From positions 1-64,000 of the forward strand of contig NZ_JAMTCF010000006.1 in the NCBI RefSeq assembly GCF_024171695.1: 64,000 nt of DNA, in the 5' to 3' direction. Shown in pieces: positions 56,783 to 64,000 of this stretch. Position numbers and translations under genes: made by a program. A model generated the notes under the pieces. It did not search any database, was not told the origin of the DNA, and worked only from the letters and a program-made list of their open reading frames with translations. Origin of the DNA: Actinosynnema pretiosum (lineage in GTDB: Bacteria > Actinomycetota > Actinomycetes > Mycobacteriales > Pseudonocardiaceae). Each line of letters starts with the position of its first letter. Within the stretch, counting starts at the first letter, position 1.

Positions 56783-59636
56783 CCCGCGCCTGGCCGAGGC
56801 CGAGCACTGGCTGGACTGGCCGCCGCTGCCCACACCACCACGACGCCACCGGGCCGAGGTCGCCGTCGCAGGCGAGGCGCTGGTCGCCCTCGTCCTGGAC
56901 GCGGACCGCGACGCCCTCACCCGGCTCTGCACCGCGTGCACCTCGATCACCGATCACCGACGGTTTCGAGCGGCCCCGAAGGAGTTCCAGCTGGCCGTGC
57001 TGGTGCGCACGGCCATCGTCACCAACTGGGCAGGAGTGGGCGGGGCCGAGGAGCACCTGCGTTCCTCCCTCGACCTGGCACACAGGGCCGCAGCACTTGC
57101 TCCTGAGACCGGCCCGTGGCGAGCCAGGGTCCACTACGTGCACGGGAACACCTCGCTCAACCTCTACCTGCGCACCAGCGCGCCGAAACTGCTCGCAACG
57201 GCTGTCGAGCAGGCCCGTGCCGCCGTCCAGGCCGCGAACAGCGGCACGCGACTGCTCGCGCTGTGCCGCACAGGGCTGGCCAACGCGCTGCTGACGCTGG
57301 CGCGCGAGTCCGACGTCCCCGGCATGGTGGACGAGGCGGTCGACCAAGCCGCTGCAGCCGTCGACATCGCCGGGTCGAGCCCGATGGGGCACCGGTTCAA
57401 GTACGTGCTCGCGGAAGCGCTATCTGCGCGGAACGACCGCCGAGGTGGCCTCGACGACCTTGACCGGGCTATCCGGCTGTTGGAGGAGTTCATCCTCGTG
57501 CCCGACCACCTGATGTCGCCGGGAACGGCGCGGGTGGGCAAGATGACGCTCAGCAGCCTCTTGCGCCGCCGCTTCCTGCGCACCAAGGTCCGCGCAGACA
57601 TCGACCGGGCGGTCGACATCACCTTCGAGGCTGTCACGGCCGATCTTGAACCAGTACCCGCCGCGCTGACCAATTGCGGCAACGTGCTGCTCACCAGGTT
57701 CCAGGCGTACGGCGACCCCGTGGACCTTGGGGGTGCGGTGGACTTCCAGCAGCGGGCGGATCTGGCGACCAAGCCCGGTGACTGGCAAGCCGCGTCCCGG
57801 CACAACAACGCGGGAAACTCGCTGGCCGTGGCGTGGCAGGTGACCGGCAACCAGGCATACGGCGAGCGCGCGGTGGCCCAGTACCGGACGGCGCTGGCGC
57901 TCACCGGCCACGCAGCGTCGGAACGGGCCTCGCGCGAGTACAACCTGGCCCTTGCGCTGCAAACCCTCGCCGACGCCACAGGCTCACCCGAACACCTGGC
58001 AGAGGCGGTTACCCTGTTCCGCGCCGCGGTGCGCGATGGCATGGTGTCAGCGGTCGAGTGGGCGCTGAGCGCGGCACAGCACTGGGGTCGATGGGCGTCG
58101 GCGCGGCAAGCGTGGCCGGAGGCATGCGAGGCCTACGAGGCGGCGCTCACGGCGACCGACGAGCTGTTCCGGGCGCAGGTCTTGCGCAGCGATAAGGAGA
58201 CCTGGCTCGTCGATGCGCAGGGGCTGGCCGATGAGGCAGTGCACGCGCTGACCCGTCTAGGCCGGGTGGAGGCCGCGCTGGAGGCGGCTGAGGCAGGGCG
58301 CGCCAGGCTCGTGTCCGAGGCACTGGACCTGGGACGAGCCGAGCTGACCGGGCTCGCTGAATCCGGGTTCCGGCCGCTGGCGGAGACCTACCGCAGCGCG
58401 GCGGACGAACTCGCGGGGCTGCTCCGGCACGACGCGGACCCCCAGGTGTTGCGCCTGGCGCGGAAGGCGGTGGACGACGCGGTCGAGGGCATCCGCGCGG
58501 TGCCCGGCCACGAGCGCTTCCTGGCCCGTTCCTCCAGTTCGGATCTGCTGGCCTCCGTACCGGAGGGTGTCGCGGTGGTGCACCTCGCCTGTGCCGAGGC
58601 GGGCGGGGTGGCGCTGGTGGTCGAGGACGGGGAGGTCAGCTCGGTCGATCTAGGTGCGGACCGGGCCGCAGTGCACAGGCGCGCGCAGGCCATGGCCGAC
58701 GCGCGTCGTGGTGGCGGGGAGTGGGCAGGCGTGCTGGACGCGGTCGGGCGGTGGGTGTGGGACTCGATCGTCGTCCCGCTTCTGCCGGTCGTGCGGGCAC
58801 GACGGGTGGTGCTGGTGGCGTCCGGTCGCTTGGCGATGCTGCCGTTGCACGCGGCCTGGCGGCCTGTGCCGGGTGGTCGGGAGTACTGGATCGACCGGTG
58901 CACCCTCGGTTACGCGCCCAACACCAGGGCGTTCACCGCAGGCCTGTCCGACATGCGCGATACCGGCGGTCACGCCCTGGTTGTCGCAGCCCCCGAGCCC
59001 TCCTCCGCCTTCGGCCCGGTCACACACGCCGAGGAGGAGGCCGAGGCCGTCGCGCGCCTGCACCCGGATGCGGAGGTCCTCCTGGGGACCGGTGCCACCA
59101 GGGCGGCGGTGCTGGAGCGGTTGCCGGGGGCGCGGATCGCGCACTTCGCGGTCCACGGGATCGCCCGACCCGCCAGACCGCTCACCAGCGCGCTGGTGCT
59201 GGCAGGCGACGAGGAACTGACACTGGCCGACGTCCTCGCGCTCCCCACTGGCCACGCCCAACTGGCGGTGCTCTCGGCGTGCGACACCGACCGGCCGGGA
59301 GGTGTCCTGCCCGACGAGGTGGTCAGCCTGCCCACCGGACTGCTCCAGGCCGGGTACGCGGGTGTGCTCGCCACGCAGTGGCCGGTGCGTGGCGAAACAG
59401 CGGCTCTGCTGACCGTGCGGTTCCACCATCTGTGGCACGTCGAGGGGCACCAGCCCGCTGAAGCGCTCCGCCGGGCGCAGACGTGGTTGCGGGACACGAG
59501 CAACGCCGAGAAAGCAACCGACCTGACCACTGCCGGGGACAAAAGGTTGGCACGGGCGCTCCGGTTGCGCGACCCCAGCGAACGCGCCCACCGACACCCA
59601 CGTGACTGGGCGGCGTTCAGCTACCACGGCACTTGA
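56775..59636 (+). CDS. CHAT-domain protease with TPR-like repeats
   Basis: A 953-residue protein from GTG 56775, overlapping the membrane gene. Residues about 60-470 form a long TPR-like array (LRSSLDLAHRAAALAPETG, AVDFQQRADLATKPGDWQAA, AEAVTLFRAAVRDGM). A helical linker covers about 500-600. The CHAT domain has catalytic His794 in IAHFAVHGIA and Cys836 in LAVLSACDTDR, with the usual LPTGLLQAGYAGVLATQWPV. This is the classical TPR-CHAT architecture, as in proteases that partner with CRISPR type III-E and other defence systems, though no CRISPR genes are visible here. All catalytic features are intact. Confidence 0.85.
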   Translation: MSNPRLAEAEHWLDWPPLPTPPRRHRAEVAVAGEALVALVLDADRDALTRLCTACTSITDHRRFRAAPKEFQLAVLVRTAIVTNWAGVGGAEEHLRSSLDLAHRAAALAPETGPWRARVHYVHGNTSLNLYLRTSAPKLLATAVEQARAAVQAANSGTRLLALCRTGLANALLTLARESDVPGMVDEAVDQAAAAVDIAGSSPMGHRFKYVLAEALSARNDRRGGLDDLDRAIRLLEEFILVPDHLMSPGTARVGKMTLSSLLRRRFLRTKVRADIDRAVDITFEAVTADLEPVPAALTNCGNVLLTRFQAYGDPVDLGGAVDFQQRADLATKPGDWQAASRHNNAGNSLAVAWQVTGNQAYGERAVAQYRTALALTGHAASERASREYNLALALQTLADATGSPEHLAEAVTLFRAAVRDGMVSAVEWALSAAQHWGRWASARQAWPEACEAYEAALTATDELFRAQVLRSDKETWLVDAQGLADEAVHALTRLGRVEAALEAAEAGRARLVSEALDLGRAELTGLAESGFRPLAETYRSAADELAGLLRHDADPQVLRLARKAVDDAVEGIRAVPGHERFLARSSSSDLLASVPEGVAVVHLACAEAGGVALVVEDGEVSSVDLGADRAAVHRRAQAMADARRGGGEWAGVLDAVGRWVWDSIVVPLLPVVRARRVVLVASGRLAMLPLHAAWRPVPGGREYWIDRCTLGYAPNTRAFTAGLSDMRDTGGHALVVAAPEPSSAFGPVTHAEEEAEAVARLHPDAEVLLGTGATRAAVLERLPGARIAHFAVHGIARPARPLTSALVLAGDEELTLADVLALPTGHAQLAVLSACDTDRPGGVLPDEVVSLPTGLLQAGYAGVLATQWPVRGETAALLTVRFHHLWHVEGHQPAEALRRAQTWLRDTSNAEKATDLTTAGDKRLARALRLRDPSERAHRHPRDWAAFSYHGT

Positions 59637-59830
59637 CCCCACCCACAGACCTGCTCGGCAGGCAGTCCCCGAAACGGCACCGTGGGAGCAACTTCATGGG
59701 AGCAGGCTGGGAGCAGCCGGAAGCGGTGAACCGCGACCAACGACCCCCAACCGCAACTAACCACCGCCAAAAGCTTACAGGTTTACCGTTTCCGCAGGTC
59801 AGAGTAGATGTTGATCTACCTTGACACGGT

Positions 59831-59862
59831 AGGGGTCACTGGTTCAATCCCAGTATCGTCCA
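59831..59862 (+). other. tRNA 3'-end-like fragment, possible attachment site
   Basis: A perfect T-arm (ACTGG-TTCAATC-CCAGT at 59838-59854) is followed by seven bases like a 3' acceptor strand (ATCGTCC) and A. I find no matching 5' acceptor strand or D-arm upstream, so this is not a whole tRNA gene. Integrative elements often carry the last part of a tRNA as their attachment site next to the integrase gene, and a broken tyrosine recombinase starts 18 bases on. The tRNA identity cannot be given. Confidence 0.5.
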
Positions 59863-59879
59863 CAGCGGAATACAGCAGG

Positions 59880-60604
59880 TCAGACGGCCGGTAGGTGATC
59901 ATCACCTACCGGCCGATCTGCGCACTTGGGAGCAGATTGGGAGCAAACGATCATGGAGTGATCGTCGGCACCGTATGTGGTCAACCCCAATGGGTGATCC
60001 AACGCCTGCTCCCACCGCGCCTGCATCCCCCGCAGCATCGCGTCGACCATGACCTGCGTCACGTGCGAATAGCGGGCCGACACCCCGGCCATGCGGTGCC
60101 CAAGTCGCTTGTACTGCAACACCTCCGGCACCCCGTCCTCGATCAACCATGTCTTCTGCGTGTGCCGCAGATCGTGGAAGTGAAGACCCGTCAGGATCGG
60201 CCCCCACTCGCGAGCCAGATCCCCGGCGACCGCGGGCAACCACACCCGCCGCCGGAAGTTCGCCCGCCTCAACAACCCGTCACCGGGCCCGGTGAACACA
60301 TGCTCGCCCACCTGCCGCTCCCACTGCCGGCGCAGCATCCCCACCAGGAACGGCGGCAGGTGCACCGGCCTTGGTCTTGGGCGGCCCGAGCACCAACTTC
60401 CCGCCCACCTCGTGCAGCGCCCCCTCTGCGGATCGACCGAGACGACCCCGCCGTCCAGATCGCCCCCGACCAGCGCAGTCCGGCCAACTCACCCCAGCGC
60501 AGCCCCGTGTAAGCCGCCGTCACTACCAGGACACCGATGGCGGGTGAACACCGCCCGGCGAGCGCCAGCACCTCCCGGATCGTCGCCCCAGCACTGGCCT
60601 GCAC
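59880..60604 (-). pseudogene. Decayed tyrosine recombinase (integrase)
   Basis: The catalytic half of a tyrosine integrase is spread over three frames: TAAYTGLRWGELAGLRW (first catalytic Arg, frame of 60604), LVLGPPKTKAG (frame of 60492) and LHFHDLRHTQKTWL with KRLGHRMAGVSARYSHVT (His-x-x-Arg, His, catalytic Tyr; frame of 60365). The N-terminal domains are absent upstream of 60604. It is thus truncated and frameshifted and cannot be active. Its position beside a tRNA-like 3' end suggests the scar of an integrated element whose other end is not identified here. Confidence 0.8.
59885..59915. terminator. Perfect 15-bp palindrome
   Basis: The arms CGGCCGGTAGGTGAT and ATCACCTACCGGCCG are complementary at all 15 positions with a single-base centre. 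It overlaps the end of the integrase remnant and lies next to the tRNA-like fragment. It may be a bidirectional terminator or part of a recombination site; loop length of one makes a DNA-level palindrome more natural than an RNA hairpin. Confidence 0.5.
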
Positions 60605-60676
60605 CCGCTACGAACACGGTTGGAGAACAGACCAAAACCTCACCGAGGTCGCCTCAACTGTCAAATTATTAAAAAA

Positions 60677-61120
60677 TCAACCAGGTAGCACAACATAAGG
60701 CTTCACCCCGTAAGGGTCAATAGATTCCGCAATAAGAATTGTACGCTTCCCGGTTGCCTTTTGTATCACCTCCATAAAACCGCACAAATCGTTCAAGTCT
60801 TCCAGATTTTCAACCCTATCGACAGTCGCCTGAAAATCAACGAGATCTTCCGAGTAAAACCGAGTTGTCAACACTTGGCGACCAAGCTTAACCGTCATCA
60901 AATAATCCAATTGAAAGTCTTCAGAAAAAATTCTAGGAAAAATTTGAACTGGAATTTTTCCATTCGGACCAACGATACTTGATTCAGCCTTTGAGGATGC
61001 AATCGCCGCCACCGCATGCTTCCAGTCTTCGTAACTAGAGTCAGGAATGCAAACTTCCAGAAGGTCCCCCCTGTTCACCTTAATCCTATCTAGAACTTCC
61101 CTACAGACATGCACGCTCAC
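60677..61120 (-). CDS. Probable immunity protein for the Rhs toxin
   Basis: A 147-residue acidic protein starting at GTG 61120, which overlaps the Rhs stop by four bases (GTGA) with GGGGAGG just upstream. Composition is far more A/T-rich than its surroundings, as is common for toxin-immunity tips acquired by transfer. Alpha/beta character (LLEVCIPDSSYEDWKHAVAA, DLNDLCGFMEVIQKATGK). No named immunity family is recognised. The tight coupling to the toxin tip is the main evidence for the role. It would stay in the cytosol and bind the toxin domain. Confidence 0.65.
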   Translation of the reverse strand: MSVHVCREVLDRIKVNRGDLLEVCIPDSSYEDWKHAVAAIASSKAESSIVGPNGKIPVQIFPRIFSEDFQLDYLMTVKLGRQVLTTRFYSEDLVDFQATVDRVENLEDLNDLCGFMEVIQKATGKRTILIAESIDPYGVKPYVVLPG

Positions 61121-64000
61121 GAGCCTCCCCGCCGAAAATTAGGATGATCGGTAAAACCGATGAACTGACCAGAAGCCTTCCATCGCGCACCCACATCAGG
61201 CAGCATAAGTTCAATTATTTCACCATGATCTGAGTGATTCCATGATCGCATAACAGACTTCGGGTTAGTCAACAAATCTTCGATGAGATACGTTGCAATA
61301 TCGCGCCTATCTTTACCAGAATTCAGAACAGGTAGCGTGGTGTCAAGACGGTCCGGACCTTCCGAGTGCTTCTGGTAAGCCCTAGACGCCACGCTGTCTC
61401 CGCCCACTTTTTTCAAGGGCATGGTGCCACTGGCGTACAACTCATCAACGCTGCGCCCGCAGTTGTGGACCAGGAAGTCCACGCCGCCGGTGACCACGTA
61501 GTACGTGTGGACACCCTCGACCGTCAGGTCGTACACCGGTTCGAAGTGAGCGTAGCGCCGCACGTCCGTCACCACCGGGGACGTGCCGTCCGCCGAGGTC
61601 AGGCGCTGACCGGGCTTCAGGTCGCCGATCTTGACGAACTGGCCCTGCGCGTTCACCCACACCGGGTGCCACGAGGTCGCGTCGACAGTTCCCGCCGAAC
61701 CGTCCTCAGCCCGGACGGTCAGCTCGGTCATGTCGCCCTCGTCCCCGTGGACGAGCGTGCCGACGACCTCGCGGTCCGCGGTCTCCCCCGTCGCCGGGTC
61801 GGTGGCCTTGACCTTGTCGCCCAGTTCGATCTCGGAGATCGGCTTCTCCGAGCCGTCCGCCATCACGACCCTGGTCGAGGCGACGAAGCTGTGCAGCGTG
61901 CAACTGCCGCCGACCTTCCTAAACCGCTCCGTCACCGCCTTGACGGCGCTTTCCACGACCTCCTCGACCTGCCGGAGAACTCCCTTGGCCTTCTCCACGA
62001 TCGCCGCGAGCTTCTCGACCGCCCTGAACGCGGTGAACCCGGCTTCGATGATCTTGCCTGCCTTGCCCCACGGCACCAAGCCGAACACCAGGCCGCCGCA
62101 GGCCCAGATATCGCCTTCCGAGAAGCAGTTGACGATGTCGTTCCACCCCGAGATGTCCTTGATCGCCTCCCAGACGACCTCCTTGATGACATCCCACTTC
62201 GTCTTGTTCGCGTCCTTCAACGCCTGCTGGTGCTGCTCCTCGCTGATGCCCTTCTTCCTGAGGCCCGCGTTGAGCTCCGCGTTGTAGGTCTTCACCTGCG
62301 TCTGAATCGCCCGCTTGAAGGACTGACGCGCGGCGTTGAACTGCTCGACGCTGCCGTGGATGGCCTCGATGCGCTTGCCGCCGCACAGCAACCCGTCGAC
62401 ACCGCAGTTGCTCACGATCATCCCGGTCGGGTCGCTCATCGTGACCGGGCTGTTGTTGCTGTACGCGTAACCGTTCATCTGCTGCGGATCGTTGTTGTCG
62501 ACGATCGGGTCAGCGGACAGGAAGCGGCCCGAGGCGTTGTCGTACAGCCTCGCCCCGACCTGGGTCAGGCCCGATTCGTCGTTGCGCCCGCCGACGAACC
62601 CAAGCTTGTCCGGCCACTGGACCGCAGCGCCGCGCAGGGCGCCGTACGGGGTCTGGCGGCGCTGGGTGACGGCCAGGTCGCCCTTGGAGATCGACAGCTG
62701 GTTGGTGCCCTGGTGGTCGGCGATCAGCCACTTCAGGCCGGTGACGCTGTTGCGCACCGCCACGGCCTTGCCGTTGTGGCTGTAGTACCGGGTCCACGTC
62801 GGCGTGGACGTCCCGGTCTCCAGCCGGATCTCCTGGTCGAACACGTGCACCGTGGTCGCCGACGGCTCGCGGCTGATCAGCCTCGTCCCGTCCGCGTCGT
62901 ACAGGTACGTGGATGCCTTCCCACCGGTCACGACCTTCGACACCCGGCCCTCGGCGTCGTACTCCAGGGTCTGGGTGTCACCACCGATCTTGCGCGAGGT
63001 GGTGCGGCCGGACGCGTCGTACCCGAACGTGTCCACCGCCGTCGTGTTCGGCGACTTCGTGGTCACCGACCGCGCCGTGTGCGGCTGCGGCGCCCCGGCG
63101 GCCGGGTAGGTCGTCGTGCGGACGGTGTCGCCCGCGGTCGCGTGCTGGGTCTCGGTCAGCCGGTTGCCGGTCTTGTCGAACGTCCACGACTGCCAGTACG
63201 GGGCGGCGCCGCCGAGGGCGGTGGTCGCCTTGGGCTTGGCGCAGTCGCCCGACGACGGCGTCCACGCCTCGTTCAGACGGCGCAGGTGGTCGTAGCCGAA
63301 GCACTGGACGTCGTTGAGGTCCGAGATTCGGGTGATGTTGCCGCTCGGGTCGAAGGTGTACTTCCGGTCGACCGTCCTGGACTGCGAGGGGATGGTCTCG
63401 CGGTCGACGACCGTGGACTCCGGCCTGCGCGTGCCGATCTCGTAGCTGTTGGTGACCCAGACGTTGTTCTCGGCGCCGGTGCCGTCGTTGCCGTAGGTCT
63501 GGCGCAGCACCTCGCCGTAGCTGGAGTAGCTGGTCTGGCTGACGTAGACGTCGGAGCCTCCGACCAACTGCTCCGGCAGCCCCATGCTGTTGTAGTAGGT
63601 GCCGACGCCCTCCTGCGAGACGATCTGCTTCCCGCCGGAGTTCACCGCCACGTAGGTGGTGACGCTGGGCTTGCCCGTGTACGTGTAGCCCTGCCGCAGC
63701 TCGTAGGTCGTGCCGAGCACGCCCTCCTTCGCGGCGGGCAGGATCACCTTCACGCCGGTCGGGCGGCCTCCCGCGTCGAAGCCGTTCGTCTTGGTCAGGT
63801 AGGTCTGCCCGTCGACGAACCTCCGCGACAGGGTCTGCATCCCCAGCCCACCCGCGAGGGTGTCGTACTCCCACTCGGCGAGCTTCGCGCCCGACAACGA
63901 CCCCGCGTAGCGGCCGGTCTGGCGGCCGAGCTTGTCGTAGGTGTTCGCGATGGTCCTGCCGGACGAGTCCGTGGTGCTGAGCACCTGGCCCGCGGCGTTG
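61117..64000 (-). CDS. Rhs-repeat protein with HINT pretoxin domain and variable toxin tip (5' end outside the window)
   Basis: At least 960 residues, open to the right edge, so the N-terminus is missing. Most of it is RHS/YD repeats (TANTYDKLGRQTGRY, YDASGRTTSRKIGG, YDADGTRLISREP). The Rhs core end GRFLSADPIVDNNDPQQMNG is followed by a helical pre-domain. A HINT autoprocessing domain then reads SCTLHSFVASTRVVMADGS, SWHPVWVN and ends VDFLVHNC. The last ~110 residues are the toxin (GRSVDELYASGTMPLKKVGG, then RDIATYLIEDLLTNPKSVMR), A/T-rich compared with the Rhs shell and not assigned to a family. Secretion and cleavage at the HINT domain would release the toxin into a rival cell. Confidence 0.85.
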   Translation of the reverse strand, partial: NAAGQVLSTTDSSGRTIANTYDKLGRQTGRYAGSLSGAKLAEWEYDTLAGGLGMQTLSRRFVDGQTYLTKTNGFDAGGRPTGVKVILPAAKEGVLGTTYELRQGYTYTGKPSVTTYVAVNSGGKQIVSQEGVGTYYNSMGLPEQLVGGSDVYVSQTSYSSYGEVLRQTYGNDGTGAENNVWVTNSYEIGTRRPESTVVDRETIPSQSRTVDRKYTFDPSGNITRISDLNDVQCFGYDHLRRLNEAWTPSSGDCAKPKATTALGGAAPYWQSWTFDKTGNRLTETQHATAGDTVRTTTYPAAGAPQPHTARSVTTKSPNTTAVDTFGYDASGRTTSRKIGGDTQTLEYDAEGRVSKVVTGGKASTYLYDADGTRLISREPSATTVHVFDQEIRLETGTSTPTWTRYYSHNGKAVAVRNSVTGLKWLIADHQGTNQLSISKGDLAVTQRRQTPYGALRGAAVQWPDKLGFVGGRNDESGLTQVGARLYDNASGRFLSADPIVDNNDPQQMNGYAYSNNSPVTMSDPTGMIVSNCGVDGLLCGGKRIEAIHGSVEQFNAARQSFKRAIQTQVKTYNAELNAGLRKKGISEEQHQQALKDANKTKWDVIKEVVWEAIKDISGWNDIVNCFSEGDIWACGGLVFGLVPWGKAGKIIEAGFTAFRAVEKLAAIVEKAKGVLRQVEEVVESAVKAVTERFRKVGGSCTLHSFVASTRVVMADGSEKPISEIELGDKVKATDPATGETADREVVGTLVHGDEGDMTELTVRAEDGSAGTVDATSWHPVWVNAQGQFVKIGDLKPGQRLTSADGTSPVVTDVRRYAHFEPVYDLTVEGVHTYYVVTGGVDFLVHNCGRSVDELYASGTMPLKKVGGDSVASRAYQKHSEGPDRLDTTLPVLNSGKDRRDIATYLIEDLLTNPKSVMRSWNHSDHGEIIELMLPDVGARWKASGQFIGFTDHPNFRRGGS

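Noticed and set aside
55441-59636. TPR-CHAT protease considered as part of a type III-E CRISPR (Craspase) locus
   Set aside because: No gRAMP/Cas7-11, no other cas gene and no CRISPR array in the window; the direct neighbours are a Zn-ribbon and a membrane protein.
59760-59870. Complete tRNA gene upstream of the integrase remnant
   Set aside because: Only the T-arm and 3' acceptor-like strand fit; no 5' acceptor strand complementary to ATCGTCC and no D-arm are found upstream.

Overview
The window is very GC-rich double-stranded DNA with actinobacterial gene content: GTG and TTG starts, ATGA/GTGA start-stop overlaps, IS5-type transposases, DUF4192, replication-relaxation and PrgI-type conjugation proteins, and XRE regulators fused to TPR-like repeats. 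I infer a chromosome or large plasmid of a filamentous actinomycete, most likely Pseudonocardiales. This rests on protein character, not on an rRNA or marker gene. Almost the whole window is accessory DNA.

Layout. 0-1.5 kb: the end of an IS5-type transposase, a truncated BTAD-domain remnant and a non-coding leader. 1.5-7.4 kb (+): a MoxR-type AAA+ ATPase, a VWA protein that also carries an HExxH motif, two tandem paralogues of unknown function (the first frameshifted at a C7 tract) and a DUF4192 protein. 7.5-20.6 kb (-): a conjugation operon with a pilin-like protein, a VirB6/TrbL-like protein, a PrgI-type protein, VirB4, VirD4, a replication-relaxation protein and an SLT-NlpC/P60 wall hydrolase. 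20.6-25.5 kb (+): a divergent DNA-modification operon with a degenerate methyltransferase-like protein, an amino-methyltransferase, a C5-cytosine methyltransferase, a VUT/YhhQ-type 7-deazaguanine precursor transporter and a DpdA-like transglycosylase. Together these suggest that the conjugative element hypermodifies its own DNA.

25.5-38.4 kb: two regulator-linked modules (XRE-TPR with an APH-fold kinase; SLOG/DprA-like with an XRE-type protein), a DddA/SCP1.201-like deaminase toxin with an Imm1-like immunity protein, and a tightly coupled six-gene operon (radical SAM, MazG-like, phosphotransferase-like, HprK-like, GalU-like nucleotidyltransferase, NUDIX) divergent from another XRE-TPR regulator. 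38.5-39.5 kb: an ArsR/CadC-like repressor beside a decayed metal P-type ATPase.

39.8-59.6 kb looks like a defence island. It holds a nuclease-STAND NTPase split by a C8 tract, a dead IS5-type element, a 1430-residue protein with a Cys/His-rich N-terminus and a C-terminal PD-(D/E)XK-like motif flanked by a 78-bp direct repeat, a small EACC1-like protein coupled to a CHAT protease, and a Zn-ribbon/membrane/CHAT-TPR trio. 59.8-60.6 kb: a tRNA-3'-end-like fragment beside a decayed tyrosine recombinase. 60.7-64 kb: an Rhs-HINT toxin running off the window with its probable immunity gene. The conjugation block moves DNA, the modification block may protect it, and the rest are conflict systems. No relaxase is visible in the window.
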